From NCBI RefSeq assembly GCF_000516985.1, contig NW_006917092.1:636619-700618 (forward strand): DNA of 64,000 bases, written 5' to 3'. The translations under genes and the position numbers were made by a program. This DNA is from Pestalotiopsis fici W106-1. Taxonomy: Eukaryota; Ascomycota; Sordariomycetes; Amphisphaeriales; Sporocadaceae. The notes beneath the pieces were generated by a model, which saw only the letters and a program-made list of their open reading frames with translations, was not told the DNA's origin and searched no databases. Below, piece after piece: positions 33,288 through 43,307 of this stretch; position 1 is the first letter of the stretch, and each line of letters opens with the position of its first letter.

Positions 33288-34272
33288 ATACTTTCGTGTC
33301 TGCTTCATTTGTGGTTGTTCATCATGGTACAAGATCCCTCAGGATCGAAGGTCTATACAATGTTGTTCAACAATATCTAAGAAGGCAGTACATCGGCGTG
33401 GATCATCTCGACTTCTATATCTCTAAGCCATCCAGTCAGCGTGGCCCCTCACAGATTGCTGAAGCAGTATGATGGTATCAAATAGTATTCAAAAGGCAAA
33501 TAGTCGCATAGAAGTCCCTAATTGAAAGAGTCCGTGCATCACTGCTGGTATTCTCCGTTTTCGTAAGGTCTGGAACATGAACCATGTGATGGGACACACA
33601 AAATAGATTTGGGCACGATGATGCAAAATTTGGAAATTTTAGTCCCGAAGATTTATCACCCGTCAGGATTTATGAGAGTGTTGATGCTACCTGAAGCAGC
33701 CCGCCTTAACGGTTAGCTCAAAGCTCAGGGGCGTCCTAGTGCGCATTCACCCCACCCGTGCTGCGCGGAATGAAGCTGAAATGCCACGAGCACTCGTGAT
33801 ATCATGATGCCAATTTGTATTTTTTGTTCAACCTGTCGCCTACATAATAGGTAAAATTGAAAAATGCAAATACCGGCATGATTCAAATACCAGCATCCAG
33901 ACCAATTTTTCAAGTCAATTGCCTCTCGGTAGTCTTGACATAACACTTACCGAGGTGAGAATCAAGCCATCATGAAGTATTAAGCTTCTCCCATCTCAGC
34001 CCACGAGCGGCTTGGGCCGTTGGAGATATCCTGTAACTACGAAAGTTTAATGAAGGAGTCGAAACGGTATGAGTTGTGGAAATGGCCGCCTTTTCTTTTC
34101 TGTCAACGCTTCTTAATTGTGAAGAAAAGGGGAATGCATACCTTCGCATTGCTAAATAAGTCAATAAGTTGGCCATGCTGCAAACGAGTTTTGATCTTAT
34201 GTTGATATCTATCACTTTTCATCCACTTATACTGCAACGCGATTATTTCTGGCAAATATTGCTCACGTTACG
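33288..34272. other. Intergenic region between C2H2 and secreted-repeat genes
   Basis: Nearly 1 kb of AT-rich sequence with no supported gene. It contains the promoter of the secreted protein starting at 34273. Confidence 0.5.
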
Positions 34273-35910
34273 ATGTTATGTCTCACACTTGTCCTAGGCC
34301 TGCTATTTACCAAGCAAGCTCTTACCAAGCGGCATCATCAGCATCATGGTCACTATACACTGATGCCGCCACCCGTGTACAGCGGTGGGATAACCGCCGT
34401 ACCCACGAGCGCTCTCTCGACCTCTGCGACCTTGGACAACTTGCAAACCACAGTCCCGACCACAAGTACAACAAGCGCCCACCCGGTCCAGCCAACCTTT
34501 GTTCTCCGGGATGCAGAAGATCAAGAGGTGACATTGTGGTATGAAGAGTATGCCGGCGACAAAAGAGGCTTCCCATACTTTCGATCGGCGTCTGAAGTAG
34601 GCAACACTTCCATTTTCACCTTGGCCAGAAACGGGAATCTTGTTCATATAAGTCCTGAGCTCCCCACGACAAATTATGTTGCATCTGGAACCGAGTTCTA
34701 TCCATTCTTGTTCCGTGAGCCTGGTTCTGTCTTCCGCCTTTGTGCATGTTCAATACCTAATTGTACTTGTTCAATCGATGAAGACACGCTGCAATTGGAC
34801 TGCGATTGTGGTGGACTCACAAGGTTTTGCATATATCCGTCTAGATTCATATTTCCATGCAATGGATCGGATGCAATTTCAAGCGAGTTGTTCTTGTATG
34901 CAACCCCGATCGCGTCAAATACGACGACCCCAGCCAGCTCTGCGCCATCAAGCACAAAGAGCGGCAACGTTGCGCAACCAACCTTCAAGATCCAAGATGC
35001 AGGACAAACACGAAAACTTGCAGTTTCTTATGACCGGAACAATATCAACGGAAAACTAGGGTTTCCCGTGGCCACCAGACTAGGCGAAAATGACACATGG
35101 ACCTTGAACGACAAGGGCAACATTGTTCATGTTGGCCCTGGGTCACGGACAGAAGGCTTCATTCTGTGGGGTTTGGAAGACCGTGATTTTGAATTGGCTC
35201 ATCCAGAGCACCCCGAATTTGAATATGGAGAAGGGAGCAAAGATTATTCTCCATACACTTATACCATCGACCCAATCACATCACGGCTCACTTGCAATCA
35301 GAATGCGTCCCTGGGAATCTGCTTCATTTACGTCGAGAGCTTTTGGTCGTGCGCTGAACCCTTTGCCGATATTCAGAAGATATTCTGGTTTGCAGTCCCA
35401 GTTGATCCACCCACTCCGGCGGCGACGGTAACGAGTACGCAGTCTCCTCAACCAACGTTCCGCATTCAAGATGCACAACAGAAGAGCGAGCTGTACCTCG
35501 ATTATTCATTCGTTGAACCCACGTCATCAATCATTTTTGTCAAATTTGGGCCTGTCGGGGCCCAGCCAGGTGTTATGCCCTTATTCACCTTGAACGAAAG
35601 GGGTAATCTTATTTACGTGACCCCCGGTACACATTTCACTGGCTTCCATGCGTATGGCGTCGAGTTCTTTCCATTTCGGTTTGGAGATCCCGATCCCCGC
35701 TTCAGAGACGTTTTCGAAGATGATTGCGTTTGCTCCATCGACTCAGTCACATCACAATTAAGCTGCAATTGCGCCGGTGTCACGGTTAATTGCCTCCAAC
35801 CGTGCGACAAATTAACTTGCCTCGATGAATGTGACCCATGGCATGTATTTCCGGTGGATCCAGATATTCTGACTATAGGAAGTTCATCGACAGGCATAGT
35901 TGCTGCTTAG
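34273..35910 (+). CDS. Secreted protein with three tandem repeats of about 130-150 residues
   Basis: An intronless 545-residue protein. An N-terminal hydrophobic segment of about 12 residues ends near a KR site, so it is probably secreted. A His-rich stretch follows. Three diverged tandem units begin with PTF-x-[IL]-x-DA at about residues 74, 236 and 393. Each has a FTL/WTL-N-x-x-GN-[LI]-V-H/Y-V/I-x-P core about 45-50 residues in. Units 1 and 3 share a cysteine-rich C-x-CSI-D...LxCxC segment; unit 2 keeps only part of it. Ser/Thr/Pro-rich linkers of about 25 residues separate the units and may be glycosylated. I recognise no characterised family. The repeat plan and the Cys pattern suggest an extracellular beta-rich fold, perhaps a surface or binding protein. 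No catalytic motif is visible. Confidence 0.75.
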   Translation: MLCLTLVLGLLFTKQALTKRHHQHHGHYTLMPPPVYSGGITAVPTSALSTSATLDNLQTTVPTTSTTSAHPVQPTFVLRDAEDQEVTLWYEEYAGDKRGFPYFRSASEVGNTSIFTLARNGNLVHISPELPTTNYVASGTEFYPFLFREPGSVFRLCACSIPNCTCSIDEDTLQLDCDCGGLTRFCIYPSRFIFPCNGSDAISSELFLYATPIASNTTTPASSAPSSTKSGNVAQPTFKIQDAGQTRKLAVSYDRNNINGKLGFPVATRLGENDTWTLNDKGNIVHVGPGSRTEGFILWGLEDRDFELAHPEHPEFEYGEGSKDYSPYTYTIDPITSRLTCNQNASLGICFIYVESFWSCAEPFADIQKIFWFAVPVDPPTPAATVTSTQSPQPTFRIQDAQQKSELYLDYSFVEPTSSIIFVKFGPVGAQPGVMPLFTLNERGNLIYVTPGTHFTGFHAYGVEFFPFRFGDPDPRFRDVFEDDCVCSIDSVTSQLSCNCAGVTVNCLQPCDKLTCLDECDPWHVFPVDPDILTIGSSSTGIVAA

Positions 35911-36187
35911 ATTTCGACTTATCGGGGGCTTATTAGGGTTGAATACATACTTATGCAGCATCACATCGCTCCAAGCATCACAATATCTCGCAGGCAGGAA
36001 ATAAGTGCGAAATAGTGGAATATCTTTGATTGTTTCAAATGAGAAAAACATTGTCAAGTCAAATATTTCCGTCCTTGGCCAAATCTAGACGCGCTATAAA
36101 AGAGAGCTTGCTGTGCTGACCCTTGAAGGTTCAGAATATCGCCATGGCATTTGAATAACTGCCAACCGAACCTGTAATGGGGTTAAT

Positions 36188-37486
36188 TCAGTTGAAATCA
36201 ACCTCTGAAATCCTTTTGAACTGACCCTCTATGTTCATTGGCATACTGGCAAAGAAGAACTCGTACTGCCCACGTTCTTGGCACGTATTCGCCAGCGCCT
36301 CCATGTCCCAGAGTTCTCCAATGGGAAGACCCCACAATGGGAGAAGGTTGACATGGTGATTCCACTCTGGACGTTGTGGCCATACTTCAAACGCAGGTGC
36401 ATCCGAAGCCACGACGCTAAAGTAGTTGTCGTGTAGAAAGTCGGCCATTTCCTCTGATTGATCAACTCCGACTAGGGTATGACCGTATTTCGGCACTTGC
36501 GTCAGCTTCAGTCTCTGCTCGGGAGTCATTCGCTCATACGATTCGATCCAACCTGTTCTGATCAGTAGTATGTCCCCATATCTCAGCTCGATTCCGTGGG
36601 ATTTGGCGCAGGCTTCAAGTTCTGTCGCAGAAATTGGGTGTCTGCTATTCGGGTCATAACTGCCTTTGACATGACGCCAGTAGTCCAAGAGCACACCTCT
36701 CCCAACTATACCGTATCAGTCCATGGACATGACTACCCTTTTGGCATGGGTGCCATCTCCTCAATATTTACCGCCCCCAATAGTTAATGGAAGGACTTAC
36801 TGATGCCACTCTTACACCACGCCTGCACGCCGATGCGGGAGCTATTCTTGATGTCTTCTTGTGTAGTCTTGCAATTTTAGTTACGATTCGAAGCTTCGGG
36901 TTGATTACACAAACATTGTTGTAATAAAGCCACTGGCCATTATGCTCAACGCTGACCTGCTGGAGGGTGAGCCACTGGTCACACATGAATGCCGACAGAC
37001 ACATACATGCCGGAAGCCATCCCACTATTCCATCATCAGTCTTTGTCTTCTTCAAACGGGGAAATGGCTCACCTGAGATCCACTTTGCGAGTTGAAATGC
37101 AGAATTTCGTCATTCCCTGGTGGTCCCAGCGACTTTATCTCGTGGTGAAACGGCTCACGACCAAACAATGGCGGATTTGGCAAATGCGCAGGCCAGCTAT
37201 GAAGAGTCAACCTCAAAGGTTTTACCTCACATGTTGGAACAAATACTTAAGATTGACGACTTTGCCTTCGTGAATCAGTTTCGATGCTTCTGCGATTCTC
37301 TGTGGCGTGAGCATATTCAAGCGTCCCAGCTATCGATATTAGCTACCAAGGGATTTTTCGGATACAAAATTCAAATCATACTTCGTCATTTTCACCCCAG
37401 AACCATGCTGCTCCCTTTGGAGCCCCTGCAATTTGGGGTAGCTCTGACCTCTTGGGGAGGGAATTTGAGTTTGGATCAAAAATCAT
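36188..37486 (-). CDS. Cyclase-family (PF04199) metal-dependent hydrolase, copy 1
   Basis: Seven exons, 37486-37382, 37329-37247, 37196-37073, 37024-37007, 36959-36915, 36867-36801 and 36705-36188, join in phase to 319 residues. Exon 4 is only 18 nt and encodes WDGFRH, the conserved segment after SQ that carries the likely metal-binding Asp and His. Other family segments are GGAAWFWG-like near the N terminus (GAAWFWG), LNMLTP, VVNLNWP, GRGVLLDYW, LLIRTGW, the SDAPAFE active-site region and GLPIGELWD near the end. The fold is that of kynurenine formamidase and isatin hydrolase, which open amide or lactam rings with a metal ion. The fungal branch is mostly uncharacterised. A paralogue is at 43308-44504. 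In a BVMO cluster it may open a lactone or lactam. Confidence 0.82.
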
Positions 37487-37995
37487 GTTTGGCCAATTGG
37501 AGCGTGCAAGTAAGGGGCTTCAATTCGTAAATCGAAGAAACAGTAATGAACGAGACTACTCCATGTTTGAACTCAATAATGCCTTATAAAATAGATTTTC
37601 CGCATCCCCAAAATCGTTTTCTTCTTGTCAACGTTCCCAAATAGTCGGCTAGGGGCCGGAAATAAGAGCCGTTCAAATAGAAGGTCCACATTTGATCAAT
37701 GCTCGTCCTGCTTGCTGGCTTCAACAGAAATGTGGCTGATCTTTAGCCCGAATAATCACTGTGCGATTGTATTCTTTTCGCTGCTTGCGCTTCAGATGGA
37801 AGCAACGAGTATCTAAGTATCGTCAACTCAACTTCTTACCCCACATAACCTTGATCTTATCTCCGACTGCCCAGGTACATTTCTAGACACGCAATAATGT
37901 ACGGCTTGCGGAATTGATTGTGAAGCACGTGACAAATATGAGAATCTCGATACACTATTTGCGTATCTATATACAGCGTCTTGACCCCTGCAAAC
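37487..37995. other. Intergenic region upstream of cyclase 1
   Basis: Lies between the BVMO 2 stop and the cyclase 1 start, both on the minus strand. No gene and no N9 palindrome seen. It should hold the cyclase 1 promoter. Confidence 0.5.
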
Positions 37996-39992
37996 TCAAT
38001 AGTCGTTGTAGCCTTCTTCTGGCGTGTCAAAGTACCACGTTGTGTCCAGCCCCGGCTCCTCCTTGGTGGAGAAGCCATGGCCAAGATATCGGAAGCGATT
38101 GTGACTGAAATACTTGTACTCAAAGTCCTCAAAACGGATATGCTGCATCGCATGGAACCAATGTATGCGACTCCCCGGGTGCAAAGCCACAATTGGCCCA
38201 TCAACCGTGCCATTTTTGAACCACGACCGACATGGCGTAGCCCAAGCTGTTCTCTTCATGAATTCAGCGACATGTTCGTTGAAATCTCGAACCGCTGCGG
38301 GTAATGGAGCAACCGCTTTGATGTTTTGAGTCTGTATCTTTTTCATCATGTTGATGATGTACTTGGTTGCATGCTCAATGATGGGCAGGACAGACCCGTG
38401 TCCGACAGGCGAGTTTGGCCCCAGAAACACTAGGGTGGCTGTTAAACCTCTGCTTTCATCTGTCATGCACGAGAACTTACTAAAGTAGTTTGGGAAACCT
38501 GCCGCGGCGGTCGACAAGTATGCTTCAGGCTTTTCTCGCCATTCTTCTTTGATGTCGCGTCCATCTCGTCCAATCAGCTTGAATCGAGGACAAAAGCCAA
38601 TGTCAAATCCAGTGGCACAGATGAGCGTGTCGACTTTCAGCTCCTCTCCTGTTGCCAGGACTATTCCATCTGACGATACTCGAGATATCTTATCCGTGAT
38701 GACGCGGACGTTGTCTTCGGAAAGCGCTTCCAAGAAGCCATTTCCCGGTGTCGGTCGTTTGCAGCCGACGGCAAAATTGCCGGGCATCAAGTGTTGCAAC
38801 AATGCTTCATCCTTGAGCTTGCTCTTCATCTCGTTGATGGAGAACTGCCGCGCAGTGGCTTGCTCTTCACTATCCGCAATAATCTGTAGAAATACCATGA
38901 CTTAGTTCCGATCATGCAACGGAGAGAAATAATGACTCACGAATTTGAATCTGGTGTTCAATTCTCCTTCAATCTCCTTCCGATATCGACGATATACGTC
39001 GGGATTCTCTCGAAACTCCCGTTTCTGCTCCTCGGAAACTAGCAAGAAGTTAGTCAAAGCAGTACATTTTTAGCAGTTGGTTGGTGCAGAGGCCTACAGG
39101 CAAAGTTCGCGCCCCCAGGCCCAGCATGACTCTGTGCGAACCCCGCGGTGATCCATGTTGGGCTGCGCACAAATGCAAACAATGAGCTTACGACTGTATA
39201 AGTGTCAGTTTCTGATTCGTCAATTCACGACCGATTGTCTTACCGGGCTGTATTGTTGGAATGATTTGTATGCCAGAGGAACCCGATCCCAACACTGCGA
39301 CTCTTTTGCCATCTACAGTCTGATCCGCATCCCATGTCGCACTGTGGACGAGACTTCCATTGAACGAATGAAGCCCTGGAATGTCTGGCCACTTCCAATT
39401 GTTGAGAATTCCGCTTCCGTTGATCAGAATATGGCACTGATCTTCGACCATCTCACCCGAATCCAGAGCATGCATCTTGACCTTCCAGATTCCTTGTTCC
39501 TCATTCCAGATCGCCTCGGAGACGCTATGGCGCAACCTGATGTACTTGTAAAGTTCATACTTGTGCGCTATGCCCTGAAAGTACTGGAGGATCTCGTTCC
39601 ATGGCGAGTAGCTGATCGTATTAACATCCATCCAGCACACATGAGATTACTTCACATCGCGCCTTACTAATGAGTCCACTCCGGATTGGGCTCCCAGGTG
39701 AACTGATAATTATGAGATGGAATGTCGCAAGCACACCCAGGGTACCTAGATCGAGGTTAGAAGCAAGTATGCTCGCTACGTTGGTGTAATAAAAATCTCA
39801 CCGATTCTCAAACCAAGTTCCTCCCACATCCGCATTCTTTTCGTAAATAGTGAGCTCAAAATTCTTCATGTGCAGTTCCATGTGACGAGCCAGGTTTAGG
39901 CCGCTTGCACCTGCTCCTACTACGATCACGCGTATTGGCCGGGGATGGCCCAGTGGCTCTTCGGTGACTTCATACATTGCGTTGTGCGTCAA
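37996..39992 (-). CDS. Baeyer-Villiger-type flavin monooxygenase (BVMO 2)
   Basis: Seven exons, 39992-39802, 39745-39668, 39611-39244, 39193-39098, 39038-38941, 38883-38481 and 38429-37996, join in phase to 555 residues. The FAD motif is GAGASG near residue 26. GGTWFENRYPG follows, with the intron inside Arg. The fingerprint region is FNGSLVHSATWD, so Ser replaces the usual Thr after His. The NADPH motif is GSGSSG, and ATGFD lies in the second half. The junction NYF-MFLGPNSPVGHG supports the last intron. It lacks the long N-terminal extension of BVMO 1 and is clearly a different subfamily, so the two are not a recent duplication. It is divergent from SDR 3, mirroring BVMO 1/SDR 1. Ester- or lactone-forming oxidation of a ketone is the expected reaction. 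Confidence 0.86.
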
Positions 39993-40496
39993 ATTAGATG
40001 TACTGCTCAGGAACCTTGACGGTGCTTATCATCAGTCAAGATGTCACCATTTATCATAAGCTGTTCGCAAGTCACATCAACATTGATTACTGGTATTGCC
40101 ATCATCTTTGCAGAACAGGACAAACTCCCTGTGATAGGTGGTATTGCCGCGGGGCAACCTGACCCGTGATGCACGTGATTCCCTTGATCAGAGTAACATT
40201 AAGCTGGCGATCTGTGAATGCGGGGGTTGTGACACCGGCCGGAAACTTGACCCGAAGTCTTGCCACCGATTTTCAATCGGAAAACAAAGCGGCCTCTGAC
40301 ACGCTCCCAGCATACAGCTCAGGCAATTTCCGGAACACAGAAAGCGGTTCCTCTGTGATGTGTGGAGTACTCGCCACTTCTTTGTGAAGATTCAGACTAC
40401 ATGCCGCGGACTATATTTGGATAGCTTCGTTTAGTGGCTCTGCAATTGTGATTTCTTTACTGCAGTGCATTTACATCATTCTTACTTGCTTGAACA
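39993..40496. promoter_or_regulatory. Divergent promoter region: BVMO 2 / SDR 3
   Basis: The shared upstream region. At 40266-40280 is a perfect 15-bp element CCGATTTTCAATCGG, which is CCG-N9-CGG, the everted form of the N9 motif. Further CGG/CCG triplets cluster at 40225-40345. Confidence 0.45.
40266..40280. promoter_or_regulatory. CCG-N9-CGG everted palindrome
   Basis: Six-base arms CCGATT and AATCGG surround a TTC centre. The spacing equals that of the CGG-N9-CCG sites but with the triplets facing outward. It lies about 220 bp upstream of SDR 3 and 270 bp upstream of BVMO 2. Regulator binding is inferred. Confidence 0.4.
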
Positions 40497-41325
40497 ATGA
40501 CTCATCCTGGAAGACTCGAAGGTAAGGTGGCCATAGTCACAGGGGGTGGAGCTGGCTTCGGGGTCGGAATAGTGGATAAGTTTGTTCATGAAGGCGCCAA
40601 GGTCGTCATTCTAGATGTTGTCGAGGAGAATGCTCAAGCAGTCGTCTCCAAGCATCCAAAAGGATCTTCCGTTGCCATCAAGGGAGATGTCTCTAGCGAG
40701 AGCGATTGGAAACGTGCCTTGGAAGTCGCAGTGCAGACCTTTGGAAAGCTCGATGTCGTGGTCAACAATGCCGGTGTGGTGTACACCGCTGGCCCCAGCA
40801 CGGAAACTGCCGAGTCAGACTTTGATCGTGTCGTCAAGGTCAATCTCAAGTCACTCTTTTGGTCAAGCCGAGTTATTATTCCCTACTATAAGGAGAGAGG
40901 GGAGGGCCTGGGCGGCCTCTTCATCAACATTTCCAGCATGTCCTCACCCCGACCTCGGCCTGGATTAATCTGGTATGGAGCCACCAAAGCAGGTGTTACC
41001 AATGCCAGCAAAGGGCTTGCACTCGAATGGGCAAAACATAATATTCGCTTCAATGTGATCCATCCTGTTGCCGGAGAGACGAATATGTGAGTGACTCCTG
41101 CTTGCCTCTTGACTCTGACAGGATTCTAATTCTGCAACTAGGGTGCCATTCTTTCTCGGTGGTGAAGATTCTCCCGAAAGTCGAGCTAAAATGATGAGCA
41201 CAATCCCCCTTGGACGATTTGCGGTGCCTTCCGACATAGGAAATACGGCAGCGTGGCTGGCAAGCGATGAAGCAAGCCTTCTGACTGGTGCATCTATTGA
41301 TGTCGACGGTGGAAGAGGAATCTGA
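40497..41325 (+). CDS. Short-chain dehydrogenase/reductase (SDR 3)
   Basis: Exons 40497-41086 and 41142-41325 join in phase to 257 residues. The NAD(P) motif is GGGAGFG (TGxxxGxG type) near residue 16. NNAG lies near 90, the catalytic Ser in ISSMSS and the YxxxK as YGATK near 162. The PIPLGRF-type segment (TIPLGRF) and the DVDGGRGI tail are typical of FabG-like SDRs. It is probably a ketone reductase or alcohol dehydrogenase. It starts about 500 bp from BVMO 2 on the opposite strand. The upstream hydrophilic start MTHPG matches the family length, so 40497 is likely correct. Differences in the coenzyme motif and tail show it is not a recent copy of SDR 1 or SDR 2. Confidence 0.86.
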
Positions 41326-41626
41326 CATAAAATCCTAATTGATGGGTATTGGAGTGTAGCCTGAATTGAATTATTTGCTGTTCTACCGGTTCAGTGCACC
41401 ATACCTTGATTCCATCGTATTGTGTGTTCCGGATCTTCATTGCCGATCGAGGCTTGTGAGAGAAACGTCTGTACCCCCTGTCGCACGCGTGGCGTATACG
41501 CCGTCACTAGAAGTATTGAAGTATAAGTAACAGCAGATCACATTGCACAGAAAGAAACTTTGAGCTGCATCCATGGTCACCCATTTCTTCTACTCTTCAC
41601 CCACCCTGCCTTTCATTTGCAACACC
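41326..41626. other. Short intergenic region between SDR 3 and hydrolase 2
   Basis: Promoter of the hydrolase at 41627. A CGG-N10-CCG arrangement near 41430-41445 misses the N9 spacing by one base. Nothing else seen. Confidence 0.45.
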
Positions 41627-42960
41627 ATGGCGGATCGATACAATTCACCATACCATCACTTGGGAAATCCATATCCGGAGTGGGTCGAGGTGAGACCTTT
41701 TCCTGCCTTTCCATATTCCGTGCTGACAGCGACAGTTTTATACCAAACAGCCCGATCGAGTGCCCCAGTTGGTTGGCTCGCCCAAGGAGATGCGAGATGT
41801 AATGCAATTCTTGAAAGCAAAGGCAACGAGTATGGTGCCGCCAATGGAAGATGGCATTACTGTACAGAATCTCTCCTATCCTGCCGCCGATGGCGCCCAA
41901 ATACCCCTTAGGCTGTACACACCTTCTGGAAGAACCAATCCCGGCCCGGCCATTGTTTAGTACATACCACTATTACCGCGATTCTTCTCCGCAGCCACTG
42001 ACAGCATGCAGTATCCACGGCGGCGGCTGGACGCTCGGAGATCTTGAAGGAGAAGATCTGTCTTGTCGCTCAATGTGTCTGCATGCCGACTGCGTGGTGG
42101 TGAGCATGGACTATCGGCTGTAAGGTATATTTGTTCATCGCTGGGAACAAGACTGACGAGTGTAAAGTGCACCTGAACACCAGTTTCCAATTGGTCTTGA
42201 GGACGTCTGGGCCGCCGTTGTGTGGGCAAGTATCTGTCTTGGTACGAAGTGAGCAATGTACATGTTCTGACATATTTAGACCATCGAAAACGCCGCGCAT
42301 ATTCTTGTGGACGTGAACTGTCTAATTATTGGCGGTTCAAGTTCTGGCGGCAACATGGTATGTCTCAATCTATGTTATTTTTATCTCCGCCGGCCTTGCT
42401 AATCAAGTGCAGGCTGCCGTGTTAGCTCACAGGGCCCGGGATCGTGGGATCTGTCTCAAAGGTCAAATACTTCGCATTCCATCAGTCTGTCACATTGATG
42501 TTTATCCTCCAAACCTCAACCTTTGGAGCATGGAAGAACTAAAAGATGCTCCTCTCTTGTCCAAAAGATCCATGGAGCTTTTTTGGAGCTATTATAACCC
42601 TTCCAATCCGGCCAATCCGGACGCTTCACCTCTCTTGCGGGAAAGCTTTGCGGGACTCGCCCCGGCTTATGTGCAGATTGCCGGTATGGATCCGCTCCGT
42701 GATGAAGGTCTCGCATACGTCGACAAATTGCAGCAGGCCAAGTAAGAGGAACCTCACAAGCTCGGTCTACTGCCTCTCATAGCGTGCTTCTATTGCTTTT
42801 TCCAGAGAATGCTAATTGTGCCTATAGTGTTCAAGTCAAGTTGGATGTCTATCCGGGCTTTCCTCATGCTTTTGGCTACTTCCCAGAGCTTCCATCGGCA
42901 AGAACACTGGAGAGAGATCTTCTCAAAGCCATCAGAGAGATGATTGATCGTGAAACCTGA
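41627..42960 (+). CDS. Alpha/beta hydrolase, HSL type, copy 2
   Basis: Seven exons, 41627-41689, 41736-41959, 42012-42119, 42168-42225, 42280-42357, 42413-42741 and 42828-42960, join in phase to 330 residues. The oxyanion motif HGGGW is near residue 98, the nucleophile elbow GGSSSGGN near 165, the catalytic Asp in MDPLRDE near 272 and the His in FPHAFG near 303. Exon 4 ends in a GC-AG intron: the donor is GCAAGT, and only it gives the right phase and the family-typical VVWTIENA join. The serine hydrolase should cleave an ester or lactone. It follows SDR 3 on the same strand and is convergent with cyclase 2, so two ring-opening enzymes sit side by side. The substrate is unknown. Confidence 0.83.
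42226..42279 (+). other. GC-AG intron in hydrolase 2
   Basis: Donor GCAAGT, acceptor TTTAG, 54 nt. No GT donor nearby gives a comparable family-like join. Confidence 0.65.
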
Positions 42961-43307
42961 AAGACTTCTCTTGCCGAGAAAAGGTCGTTATTGGTGGGAA
43001 TGCGACAGGGGCCCAAGATCACACGTATATACCTAGGTATACACACTAGGTTGGTACCTACTTTACGTACTTTAAAAAAGAATGTCACCTTAATCATTGG
43101 CGTCCCTAAATACCCTAGACACTTCATGATTCACCAAGGCGGACAATATGTATAAACCAACAGTTCCTTGAGTGAGCCCTCAGTGACAATACATCATATT
43201 GATTGCTACAAACAAACATGTGTCTTTCACATTCATCTTTGTCCCAAACTCAAGGGTCAGGACCTGTTTGCAAATTGTAACAGCTCTTTTTGATACTGCG
43301 TGCTGCT
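42961..43307. other. Convergent intergenic region between hydrolase 2 and cyclase 2
   Basis: 3' flanks only. No gene or repeat seen. Confidence 0.55.

Noticed and set aside
36188..37486. Cyclase 1 as a decayed copy lacking the metal-binding segment
   Set aside because: The 18-nt exon 37024-37007 supplies WDGFRH and all phases close.
42168..42279. Hydrolase 2 as a frameshifted pseudogene
   Set aside because: Recognising the GC-AG intron restores the frame and the GGSSSGG elbow.
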